From: Magicicada septendecula
Lineage: Eukaryota; Arthropoda; Insecta; Hemiptera; Cicadidae
NCBI GenBank assembly: GCA_034769895.1
Contig: CM068372.1
Location: 434,327,958 to 434,391,957, forward strand
Length of the DNA stretch: 64,000 nucleotides
Direction: 5' to 3'
Shown: in pieces, positions 33,501 to 43,550 of the stretch
Layout: each line of letters opens with the position of its first letter
How positions within the stretch are numbered: position 1 is the first letter of the stretch
Position numbers and translations under genes: made by a program
The notes under the pieces: model-generated
The model's database searches: none
The model's input: the letters and a program-made list of their open reading frames with translations, nothing else
Told to the model about the DNA's origin: nothing

Positions 33501-35116
33501 AGCACCAATCTACCCCCCAAAATCATCCCCACTTCTTGTATTGACAACAAGTTTTTATTTTTTTACACATCTCTTCAAAATGTTCCCATACTCACTGATA
33601 CTAAACTTGACAATTGTTTTTGGTCACTTAATTCTAGGATTTATTGATTTTAAATTGTATATACTCCATTTTTTTTTTTTTCAAAAAAATTTAAATTCAT
33701 TATTGAAAATCATTGTTTCTATTACTTTGAATACCAAATTAATTTAATGGTTTTTAATTTCTCAAACTCTGGGTTACAATAATTATCTCATTATTATTTT
33801 ATCTGTGAAAATTTAATTTCAATTCTTTTATGTCACAATAGGGTTTTGCTCAAGATACTGATTCAGCAGACTACAACATTTCTGTTTACATTTGTGTGCC
33901 AGACTTGCTTTCATAAACAACAGTTATAACCATTCTCAGTTTCAGCTTTCATAGACTAAACACTCTAGTTACATCATATACTGCCATACCTGCTTGCTAC
34001 ACTTTTCAGGTTTTATAAATCTTTTAGATAACATATTTGTCTCTTACATTTTTATTCCAACTTAGCTCAGATATATTTTTGATTCCTTAATAAAATTGAC
34101 CCTTTTAAATTATACATTTATTTAAAACAGTTTCCATGACTTTGATTACAATTTCAAAATGATTCTACGTGATTAAAGGTTTGTTTTTCTTAATAATTCA
34201 ATAAATTTTACTAACATTACATCATTGGTTCTAACATCTTTCTTCAAATTCCTCCACAATCACATTCTTAATACCATAATCCCCTACTCAAAACCTAACA
34301 TAGCAGGTACCACAAAATAATAATTGAACCCTTTGGTTACAACTTTTACGGTGAAATATTTTCCAAAATTATTTACTTACTTATTATAATATTTATACTT
34401 ATTATTTTTTCTTAACTACCTGTAAATAGGTTATATGTTACATGTACAGGATAATAGTATACCGAGATGCGATTGAAAACAAACAGAACCCAACTCAAAT
34501 GAATATAATGAACTACCCTCCTAACGGTACTGACTTCTATACCTGACTCCCGTTTCCGAAATAATAAACAAACCACAACCACTAATCTACAGCCCCATCT
34601 CTGTATACCATTATCCTATTAGACTATACAGAAATTTATTATCTAGTTTGTCTACTCAGCCACAAAACTTCTCCACTACCTACCTAAGTAAGGGATGAGT
34701 TTACAAGTCATAAATAACACCAGTTTATTTAATTTTGAGGATTACCCTAATGTAGTATTGAGAATTAAGGCAATCAAATGGTTCAAAAAAGTGTGCCAAT
34801 TTGTGTAACTATTGTTTGTGTGTTTACTCTAAGGGGAGGGTTAGGGAAATCGGGAAGATAAAAGGGATAAGGATTATTAAAAGGTCAAGAACTAGGACTA
34901 AAGGTAGGGACAAAGCTTCCTCCGAAAATAAGGGTACCAGGAGAAAACCAAGGCTCGCGTGGGCAGGGGCGCGTCCCTGAAATAGACGAACCCCACTGGG
35001 ACAAGTGGGGAACACCTATCCGCTACCACTTTTTTATATATAAAATTCCTAGTTTGTAGTTATTTAGTTTGTATTTAATTACAGGATTTTTATGTATTAT
35101 TTTGTTTATTATTATT
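30521..35116 (-). other. Long noncoding internal region of element F
   Basis: AT-rich, with a T18-type homopolymer near 31187 and many short A/T runs. On the minus strand there is no frame of useful length with an envelope-like signal peptide, cysteine pattern or membrane anchor. A slightly GC-rich patch lies near 33000-33400. It could be a decayed third gene, untranslated RNA sequence or an older inserted piece; I cannot tell. Confidence 0.6.
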
Positions 35117-38100
35117 TCATCTTGACCAATACCTTTTTAAATTGGTGGCGTTATGGGTACCCACTATCTCCCTGGTTTCTCTATTCTGTAACACATACGA
35201 ATTTCTCATTTTTATTTCTACTATTTCGTACGGTCCTTCGTATAATAAGAAAAATTTCTTGATCTCCTTGTCTTGGGCGCTCGACAAATCATGTCGTCGT
35301 ACCAATACCATCTGTCCAATCTCATACTGCGTCCACTTACCTTTCATATCATGTCGCTGTTTTCTCCTCTCGCCCTTCGTCAACAAACTCTCATTCGCTA
35401 GTCTAAGTTTAACATCGTTACCAATAGTGTTGGTTTCCGGTGGATATTCAATCAATTGTTCCAGAATCCTCTGTGGACGCTTTCCTCTAATTAGCTCATA
35501 AGGTGTGAACCCCGTCGACTCGTGGGTGGTACAGTTTAGCCAGTTTTCAATCTTCTGCACATAGAGTGGCCACTCGCTATGTTTGGCGTGGCAGTATGTT
35601 CGAAAAATTCTGCCCAACTCCCTCATGACTCTCTCCGCCTGATTGGACTGCGGGTGATATACTGCGGTGTGCTTTGGGATGATACCTTCCCATCCTAGAG
35701 TCTGGCGCCATCTTCCGCTGATGAACTGCGGACCATGGTCGGATAATATCACCTTCGGCTTTCCCACGTTGATCATATAGTCGCGGGTAATCTTCTCACT
35801 CAGCACCTTACTTGTGGCTCGCTTCACGCTATATAGCCTGACATATTTGGAAAAAGTATCAAGTACAACAAAAATATGCATCACTCCACCCCTACCCTTT
35901 GGCAATGGGCAGTACAAATCTACAGCTACTAAATCGAATGGCTTTTCTACTTTAATATAATTTAGTTCTCCCTCTAACTTATAATTGACAACTTTGGATT
36001 TCTGACATAACTCGCAAACTCTAAGTATTCTTCGGACGCGTTTCTCCATATTCTTAAATAAACAAGATTCCTTTAATACATTCACACACTTCCGTGCCCC
36101 AAAATGCCCGTACCTAAGACGACAGTCCCACACTATTTTCTCTATCAACCCTTCAGGTATGACTAACCTCCAATCCCTCTCTCTCCCCTCTACTTTTTTA
36201 AACAAACTCCCTTTAAAAACTTGAAAATATTGTTTATACCCCAACTCATCTACATCTGACTCTACGCTCGTAATGATTTTATTTAATTTACCATCAGCCC
36301 TTTGCATTACATTTATATCTTTTAATTCTTCCCCAAAAATTTTATCTTCCCGGGACAGTCTATAAATCTCTATCTCTTTAATATCTCTACCTGTTCTATT
36401 TCTGTCTGTGTCTACTCGTGATAGTGTGTCTGGCACCCTGTTCTCTACACCCTTAATGTATTCCCAAGAAAAATTATACTCTTGAAGAGCTAACACCCAC
36501 CTGGTTATCCGGCTGTGTGTGAGTTTGCAAGTATTCAGGAACGACAGCGCTTTATGGTCCGTCCTGATGATGGTTCTGTTACCCAGCAAATACGTTCGGA
36601 ACTTCCTCACAGCGAACACTATACTAAGGAGCTCCTTCTCGGTTGTAGTATAGTTACGTTCGGCGGCTAGCAACGTCCGGCTGGCGAAGGCGACGGTTTT
36701 ATGCTCTTTTGCCTCGTCCTCTTGGTAAAGCTCTGCTCCCAGTGCGATATTACTAGCATCTGTCTGTAAATAAAATTTTTCATTAAAATTAGGATGATTC
36801 ATTAGTATCATGTCTGTGAACTTAATTTTGATGTCATTAAACGCCGCTCTTTCGTTATCGCCCCATCTCCATTGCTTATTCTTTTGCAGCACTGCGCTTA
36901 GTCGGGCCGTCGTCTGGGCGTAGTTCCGCTGGAACTTCCTGTAAAAATTACAAAGACCAAGAAAACTTTGCAATTGTTTTATATTTTTGGGCTCCGGGAA
37001 CGTCAGGATGGATTCTACCTTATCCGGATTGGCACGTATTCCTGTAGGTGTTATGATGAAACCTAAAAAATGTATCTCAGTTTGCAAAAATTTTGATTTG
37101 TCCCAATTCACTGTCAAACCTCCCTGATATAACTTCTCCAAAACATATTCCAAATGCTCTACATGCTCTTCAAATGTTCTAGATGCTATTAAAATGTCAT
37201 CAACGTAAATGGTTAAAAAATCTAAGTTATGTGATTGCAAAATTTCGTCAAGACACTTGATAAAGCTAGCTACACTTGTGTTCAAACCGAACGGTAGTCT
37301 CTTAAATTGATAATTCTTTCCATTGAATAAAAAAGCTGTATATTTTCTACTGTTTGCTGCTAATGGAACTTGCCAATACCCAGCGGTTAGGTCTAAAGAG
37401 GTCATGTATTGTACGCCGCTAAATTTCTGAAATATTTCTTCAATAGCTTCGGGTGACTCCCGGTCTGGAATAATTATTTGATTGATTTTGCGGGCATCTA
37501 AACATAACCTAACTCTACCATCTTTTTTAATCACTACCACTAGGGGGTTAGAATATGGTGACACAGATCGCTCAATTATATCTCCGTCTAACATTTTCTC
37601 TAACTCAAGCTGGACCGCTCTTCTCTTCGCATAAGGCACCGGATAACTTCTTTGCACATAGGGTGCGTGTTCCCTGACCTTTAACTCGAATTCATAGTTT
37701 CTTGCCCTCCCTGGAATATCGGCAAACACTTCTCTAAAATTCTCTACTACCCGCCACAACGATTCCCGTTGAGAACTCCCTATCACGCCACCCTCACTGC
37801 AAAATTTAAGTGCTCTCTCATTCCATAAGTGATCCACATTCTCCTCATACTCTATCTTACTCTCACTGCATACATTCATACTAACTTCCGTGTCTTGTTC
37901 ATTATTCCGATTATGTATCACCCTTACCCCTGAAATTCTTACCGCATCTAATACCCGCTCAAAATTAATACGGACTATTTCCCCTTCACTGTTTAATTCT
38001 AATACCCATTTATGAAAATCAATCACCGCCTTATGTTTAATCAGGAAATCATTTCCAAGTATAACCTCAAGATTTAGTCCCCGTACAACTAGAAATGTAT

Positions 38101-38479
38101 TATCGTACCCTACCCCGTTAATTATCATGTTTAAATGTACTTGTTTCGTGACTCTCTTACTTCTAACTCCTGTAATACCTACAATCGTCACACCCGCTAC
38201 TGGTAAAGATGGAATATTTTTATTTATTTCTTTTAATTCATCTAATACATGTTCAGAAATAACAGAGATTTCGCTACCTGTATCGATTAAAGTTTTAATC
38301 TCCTTACCTTCTATGTTGATTTTCACCTCAGTCAGTCCATTCTCCCGTCTCACTGCTTCGAAGTCTTCCTCCTCCAATAATTCCTCAGATAAATCTGTAA
38401 TCACAATGTTGTTTTGGTATCTATCATCCATTTGGACCCCAGAAACTTCCGGCGACAACGGTCGGGTCCGGTGTTCCAT
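35117..38479 (-). CDS. Pol polyprotein of LTR element F (PR-RT-RH-IN)
   Basis: One open frame of 1120 residues. An aspartic protease (IDTGSEISVI, D near residue 66) comes first. The RT has RLCLDARKINQIIIPDRESP, LDLTAGYWQVPL and YVDDILIAS. RNase H follows (LQTDASNIALGAELYQ; IRTDHKALSFL). The integrase has a zinc-binding HHCC part (RYGHFGARKCVNVLKESCLF ... CELCQKSK), then VAVDLYCPLP, ILSDHGPQFISG and a downstream NQAERVMRELG as the acidic triad, and ends GTHNATNLKRYWSR. This order (integrase last) is the Ty3/gypsy arrangement. It begins just after the end of gag in another frame, as is usual for the family. Such proteins process Gag, copy RNA to DNA and insert it. Confidence 0.95.
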   Translation of the reverse strand: MEHRTRPLSPEVSGVQMDDRYQNNIVITDLSEELLEEEDFEAVRRENGLTEVKINIEGKEIKTLIDTGSEISVISEHVLDELKEINKNIPSLPVAGVTIVGITGVRSKRVTKQVHLNMIINGVGYDNTFLVVRGLNLEVILGNDFLIKHKAVIDFHKWVLELNSEGEIVRINFERVLDAVRISGVRVIHNRNNEQDTEVSMNVCSESKIEYEENVDHLWNERALKFCSEGGVIGSSQRESLWRVVENFREVFADIPGRARNYEFELKVREHAPYVQRSYPVPYAKRRAVQLELEKMLDGDIIERSVSPYSNPLVVVIKKDGRVRLCLDARKINQIIIPDRESPEAIEEIFQKFSGVQYMTSLDLTAGYWQVPLAANSRKYTAFLFNGKNYQFKRLPFGLNTSVASFIKCLDEILQSHNLDFLTIYVDDILIASRTFEEHVEHLEYVLEKLYQGGLTVNWDKSKFLQTEIHFLGFIITPTGIRANPDKVESILTFPEPKNIKQLQSFLGLCNFYRKFQRNYAQTTARLSAVLQKNKQWRWGDNERAAFNDIKIKFTDMILMNHPNFNEKFYLQTDASNIALGAELYQEDEAKEHKTVAFASRTLLAAERNYTTTEKELLSIVFAVRKFRTYLLGNRTIIRTDHKALSFLNTCKLTHSRITRWVLALQEYNFSWEYIKGVENRVPDTLSRVDTDRNRTGRDIKEIEIYRLSREDKIFGEELKDINVMQRADGKLNKIITSVESDVDELGYKQYFQVFKGSLFKKVEGRERDWRLVIPEGLIEKIVWDCRLRYGHFGARKCVNVLKESCLFKNMEKRVRRILRVCELCQKSKVVNYKLEGELNYIKVEKPFDLVAVDLYCPLPKGRGGVMHIFVVLDTFSKYVRLYSVKRATSKVLSEKITRDYMINVGKPKVILSDHGPQFISGRWRQTLGWEGIIPKHTAVYHPQSNQAERVMRELGRIFRTYCHAKHSEWPLYVQKIENWLNCTTHESTGFTPYELIRGKRPQRILEQLIEYPPETNTIGNDVKLRLANESLLTKGERRKQRHDMKGKWTQYEIGQMVLVRRHDLSSAQDKEIKKFFLLYEGPYEIVEIKMRNSYVLQNRETREIVGTHNATNLKRYWSR

Positions 38480-38487
38480 TGTCCCTC

Positions 38488-40320
38488 TTAGTTTCCTGCA
38501 GAGGTGCCCGCCACTGCATGGTTGTATCCTCGTTCGTGCTGGTTTCCTCGCGGTTCATGCGTTTGGCCTCTCGGCGCTCCTCCTTGGCCCTCTCCCCTTC
38601 GTTGGTGTGCCTGCTGGTTCTGTGCGGGTGGTGGTCCCTGTCGCTGACCCGGTCTCTCTCTCCTGCATCTAAAACAAAAATTTTGTGTCGCATAATTCTC
38701 TTGTGAACATGCTGGACAAGTCCACATGGGTCCTCGATTAGTTTGTTCTCGTCTAGGGTAGGCCGGTCCATTTGTAGGTCCCCTCGGCGGTCCCTGATTA
38801 CCTCCATTATTTCCATTCTGCTGGTTCTGACGGCGACTCAATTCTTGGTCCCGGATATTCTGAAACACATCTAAAATATTTTCTAGTTCACTAATATTCG
38901 CTACCTCCCGCGTCATAAGTGTTATTTGCACTTCCCTTGGCAAATGCTTGCTTATATGCCTCACAAAGGATCTAAATGGCAATGGCGGTTCTAAATATTT
39001 CGCCTCGTTAAATATTCTCATCACATACCCTGTTATATTATTATTGGGCCCCCCAAAATTCCCTGTTCCCATAATTCTACTTCGTAACCCTTCTTGGTCT
39101 TCTTCAGACCAATATTTATTTATAAACGCAGACTCAAAACTTTCAAAACCCTCCCATTCCGTTTTATGTACCTCGGCCCATATCTCCGAACTACCTTTGA
39201 AGCATTTTAAAATTTTTAATAATTGGACTTCCCAGTTAGTAGTACTGAACTTATTGAACTCTCTCACTCTACTTATGAACTGCATAGGATGTACTCTTTT
39301 GTTATCACAACTGAATGTCTCTAACTCAACTTCACTGCTTACGTCGCGAGTCATAATTACTCGCTCGGCAACAGTGTTTACTTGTTGGCTGATGGCCTTG
39401 CTCAATTCATTTTTAACACTCATTAATTTAAGGTTATTATCACATTCAAGGTCACTTATTGTATCATGTATGGTCTTAAATTCAATCTTACAGTTATTAT
39501 CAATTTCTCTTACTTTACTATTATTATTTTCAATCTGACTCATAACATAATCAATCTTACCTTCAGTATTAGTGTTACATTCACTTATTTGTTTCTCAAA
39601 AATTGTATTCATTATGCTATATTGCTCCGTGATCTGTTTCTCTACTTTATTAGTTATATTGTTGGTAATATCAGAAACACGGCACTCTAATTGCTCATTT
39701 ATGGACTCAGACAATTGTGATTTCATACTTGCACAACGTTCATCAATATGTTTATCTAGTACCCTACTCAGGTTATTGAATTGTACATTAATACTCTGCT
39801 GAAACTGAGTATGCTGGTCTTTAATTTCTTTAAAATTGATCTCGTTTTGAATATTTTGCTGCTCGCATTTTATTTTCTGTTCATTAAAATCATTAGTTAA
39901 TTGATCTAATTTGTTGTTAAAGTCACTTTTCATATTGTTTAAAATTATTTCATTGTTATCAAAGCGTTTATCATTATCATCAAAACGACTATTTAACATG
40001 TCAAATTTGTTGTCAATTGCATCAAATTGATCATTCTGTATATCAAATTTTACACTAATGTCCTTGGACATATTTCTCACGTCACTGGACATGGTTCTCA
40101 TGTCACTAGACATGGTTCTCATGAAATTAAATAAATCGTTCACTGACAACTCTGTATCTTTATTTGTTACGGGAGTTGATATCGCTCCTGGTGAGCTAAA
40201 TACAGATGCTTCTGCGTTATACTCATTTATTGACGTTACTTCTGTTTGAATACCGGAGTCAACATTTGCTTGACTCTCGGTCTGATTGTCAGATAAGCCG
40301 ACTTCACTGTTATCTGCCAT
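38488..40320 (-). CDS. Gag protein of LTR element F with coiled coil and RanBP2-type zinc finger
   Basis: One open frame of 610 residues. The first half is rich in heptad-like repeats (MRTMSSDMRTMSSDVRNMSK; FDAIDNKFDMLNSRFDDNDK) predicting a long coiled coil. A retrotransposon Gag core follows near residues 335-475 (MQFISRVREFNKFSTTNWEV ... FINKYWSEEDQEGLRSRIMG). The C-terminal tail is rich in G, R, P, Q and N. Instead of a CCHC knuckle it has WTCPAC, SQEN, YATQNF and CFRC at residues 533-552, an exact fit to the RanBP2-type zinc finger W-x-C-x2-C-x3-N-x6-C-x2-C. In host proteins that fold binds single-stranded RNA or ubiquitin. Here it may replace the nucleocapsid knuckle. Confidence 0.92.
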   Translation of the reverse strand: MADNSEVGLSDNQTESQANVDSGIQTEVTSINEYNAEASVFSSPGAISTPVTNKDTELSVNDLFNFMRTMSSDMRTMSSDVRNMSKDISVKFDIQNDQFDAIDNKFDMLNSRFDDNDKRFDNNEIILNNMKSDFNNKLDQLTNDFNEQKIKCEQQNIQNEINFKEIKDQHTQFQQSINVQFNNLSRVLDKHIDERCASMKSQLSESINEQLECRVSDITNNITNKVEKQITEQYSIMNTIFEKQISECNTNTEGKIDYVMSQIENNNSKVREIDNNCKIEFKTIHDTISDLECDNNLKLMSVKNELSKAISQQVNTVAERVIMTRDVSSEVELETFSCDNKRVHPMQFISRVREFNKFSTTNWEVQLLKILKCFKGSSEIWAEVHKTEWEGFESFESAFINKYWSEEDQEGLRSRIMGTGNFGGPNNNITGYVMRIFNEAKYLEPPLPFRSFVRHISKHLPREVQITLMTREVANISELENILDVFQNIRDQELSRRQNQQNGNNGGNQGPPRGPTNGPAYPRREQTNRGPMWTCPACSQENYATQNFCFRCRRERPGQRQGPPPAQNQQAHQRRGEGQGGAPRGQTHEPRGNQHERGYNHAVAGTSAGN

Positions 40321-40489
40321 TTCTTATTTTATACTTGATATTTGTTTATAAATAACATATAATCAATAAAGTGTATTATATAACCACTTTTGCGTTAACA
40401 ACGCACTTTTGTTTTATTCCGCTAACCCCAAAAACATGTTTGTATCTCTACTATAGGTACGGTCTTTGATATTTTAATTACCAAAAACT

Positions 40490-40507
40490 GTCCCTGTTCA
40501 GGCGCCA
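40490..40507 (-). promoter_or_regulatory. Primer-binding site of element F (lysine tRNA type)
   Basis: On the minus strand, one base after the 5' LTR, the sequence is TGGCGCCTGAACAGGGAC. It complements the 3' end of a lysine tRNA with, from memory, one mismatch. It marks where minus-strand DNA synthesis starts in this family. Confidence 0.75.
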
Positions 40508-40508
40508 T

Positions 40509-41734
40509 TGAGATGTTAACTAACTGGTAATAAATTTCTTCTAATATAATATAATAGATTGACTTCCACATACCTGGAAGGTTTCGTTTTATTTCGGGCC
40601 AGGATCCTTTCGTACGAATGCAGATACAAACATGTGTTTCATGGGTTCTCGAAATAATTAACTCTACACGTCTTTAAGAAGAGAATTATTAATTTTAATG
40701 TTCAATTGTTGAAATTACTGTTTGACAAATAGCTTTACATGGAGTTACATATTGTGCAACTCGTGCATCTGGTTTGTAAAAGAACTTAGACTAGAGCTTA
40801 CCTTATTATTTCACAAACACAAACATAAAATACCAACACAAATATGAACAGAAAGCAGCCCAGTTTTGCCACACTCACATTCGTACGACATTAAAAACCC
40901 CTTAACATTTTTTAGATGAAGCCCACCCCAGCTCTCACGTAAACCGTTGCCACGCGGTTCATACCCGCACTCATAATTTTAAGAGTCAGTTGATTATCTT
41001 TCCGAAAAAAAAATAATGATTTCACTATTTCAAGTTGGATTAATCACGGTCACATAAACATTTGCGGTAATTACCACTTTTTCTCCTAATAAATTAAAAC
41101 TCTGTTGGCGAGCCTACGCAAGACCAGCCTGGCGCCGAGACTGCTACTTGTAGACTCTTGGAACGGGTAATGTAACAGTTACATCTTCCTTTCTCTGGCG
41201 GGAAGCTGTTACTCACGGCCACTATGGTTTCGTCGCTCATTGCTCATTTGCTGTGAGCTAACCACTTTATGTGTGGCATAAAGCTGGTATGTGCGTGTGA
41301 CCCGAGGCCGATATTGGACTTGGCTCCGCTGACGTCATTGGAAAAGCCGGATTTAACCATGACTTCCTGCCGCTCAAAAAAGCACATTGCGGAATTTTGC
41401 TCGTCCCAGGGCATCCTGTTTTTTGGCTGGATGCGTCACTCGAATTTGTGGTGATACAGTTGCGTCTGTGTGCTGTTACACAAGTACAGGTTTCTGAGAA
41501 TTTTGAAGGGGGTAAATGCTTCGCTTGCCGGCTTACACAATAACACCTGCGTATCGCTTTTGTCTCACTGTTTCTCAACATCATGCTGTTGCATGGAAAA
41601 TAACGTGGCAATGCGTTCTGTTATAATACGATTTCACCATCTTTTATAATACTTCCCCAAAAAATGAAATGAATAAAATATATAAAAGCCCCATACGGTT
41701 AAAATAAAAAAATACCCAAAAATGACCCGCTACA
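40509..41734 (-). repeat. 5' LTR of element F
   Basis: 1226 bp, starting TGTAGCGGGTCATTTTTGGG at 41734 on the minus strand. Nearly identical to 29295-30520. It should hold the promoter and the polyadenylation signals of the element. Confidence 0.95.
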
Positions 41735-42403
41735 TCTTCTATTACCATTAACATTTGTATTATTAATATTACAACATATAATATTAATCAATATAGAAAA
41801 ATTAATTACTAATAATTATTAGTAAACACATGACAATTCTTATTAAACTTCTGTATACAATCCAGTTTTTATAAACATAATAAAACACTGTAAGTAGTTA
41901 CCAAAACATTGTCCTCCTTACTTACTAACTTTAATAGTTTAAACATAACTATTAGAACATTGTTTATTATTAATTACTTCCCTCATCACCATAACACAAC
42001 TCTTAATAAACTTATTAATTAATTTCCTCTCTCATACACATAGTAGGATTAGTATTATCATAGTAAGTATTTCTAAAACATTGTCCTCCTTACTTACTAA
42101 CTTTAATAGTTTAAACATAACTATGTTTAACATAACTATAGTTTAATATAAATATTAGAGCCTTAGTTAACATTAATCAAATAATAGTTAAATAAATAGT
42201 ACTTAAATAAGTAGTTAAATAGGTAGTTCTTGAAACAAGCTACATCATGTTTCCTGGTACTTTTCTAGGATTAGTAAAGTATATTACTATCAACAAGATG
42301 AGTGGCAAAATATCATGTAAAATAATACCCCCCCCCAAAAATGGGTTATTTCAGTAATAAACTGATTACTTAAATAAGCTGATTTATCTCACAAGTGTTT
42401 CTC

Positions 42404-42607
42404 TTAATTTTCATAATATTTTTTTATCTCAGCTTGATTGTACACGCTCTTTACTTTACTAGTTTCTGGGATTGTTAATTCATAGGTATTATTCCCGTTA
42501 TCCCTGGTTATCCTATACGGTCCTGTATATAACAATAATAACTTTTTAACTATTCCTTCTGCAGAACTTGGTAAATGCCTGTTTTTTAGTAACACCTTTC
42601 CTCCCAC
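42404..42607 (-). pseudogene. Integrase C-terminal-like piece of family-E element (fossil)
   Basis: LLKNRHLPSSAEGIVKKLLL followed by YTGPYRITRDNGNNTYELTI matches the C-terminal GPY-type region that ends gypsy integrases (compare LYEGPYEIVEIKMRNSYVLQ in element F). It lies where the end of pol is expected, upstream of the 3' LTR. Confidence 0.65.
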
Positions 42608-43550
42608 GTTGTATTTTAAAATCTTATTTTCATTCTTTTCTTCCTCATGGTTTCAGGTATTGGGTTGTGATGAATTTTCTTAAGCTGGGTTATTATATAA
42701 TAATTTACAAATAGCTTCTTTTTCTTCTTGGGCGAATCTACGAAAATATATTATTTTTTCTTCATTTTCCTTATATAGGTGGTTACCAACTGATTTTTCC
42801 TTTCCTCTGGGGTTTCTCCTGTTCCTGTTGATTCCTGGATTGGGGTTATTAATTCCTCCCTAACTTTAAATGGCACGGTGAATGCATATCGGCTGTGAGT
42901 GTCACTAATCTGACCTACTCCTCACCCGACCATTCACCCCATGCATGGTAGTGCTCGTTGGCCCCTGCCCATAATAATAATTTTTGAGTGGCACCGTAGC
43001 TTTCTACACTCTTACAAAATGGTAACTATTGCGTTACTTTAAACACCCTCGGAATCCTGTTGCCTTCTTAACTTTTCTCATCATTATAATTTGCATCCCA
43101 GCAGCTCTCCTTACTTTTATATGATTTATTTTCAGTTTTGGTAAAATCCTTTGTATTTTCTTCTCTTCTATTTAATTTCATTTCGTAGTTGATTCATTTG
43201 CCACAGTGTTATTCATCTCTTTTTGAATACCCCTTTTTAGTAACAGCTACAACTATGGTTTTTGTTATTCACTTTATATCCAGACCTCGATTCTTCTTCT
43301 GCAAGTTCAATCCTTCATTTATTTGTTTTAAGTACTTATTCTCTGTACTCATTATTATCCCCTTATTATCGTTATTAATCGTCATATTCTTTTCCAAAAC
43401 CTGTATTAGTGGGCTATTTGTTTATATTTTCTTATATCTTCATTTGTCATTACAATTATCATTATTTTTCCTTCTCATTTCTCAAATAGTTTGCCTTTTC
43501 GGTAATCATGTAATCAATCCTTTTTTCTCAATAGTTTGTTTGGAATTAGT

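Larger units (their letters stand above)
29295..41734 (-). mobile_element. Young gypsy-type LTR retrotransposon F, looks whole
   Basis: Two LTRs of 1226 bp each (29295-30520 and 40509-41734) start TGTAGCGGG and end CATCTCA on the minus strand. I see only about three differences between them, so the insertion is very recent. The 4-bp duplication TCTT flanks the element (29291-29294 and 41735-41738). A primer-binding site, one gag frame, one pol frame and a purine-rich tract next to the 3' LTR (GAGGGGG) are present. It is inserted in the 3' LTR of the older family-E element: the joined flanks match 27285-27320. About 4.6 kb between pol and the 3' LTR has no recognisable coding region. Confidence 0.95.

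Noticed and set aside
30521-35040. Possible envelope gene in element F
   Set aside because: No minus-strand frame with a signal peptide, cysteine pattern or anchor was found in the region between pol and the 3' LTR.
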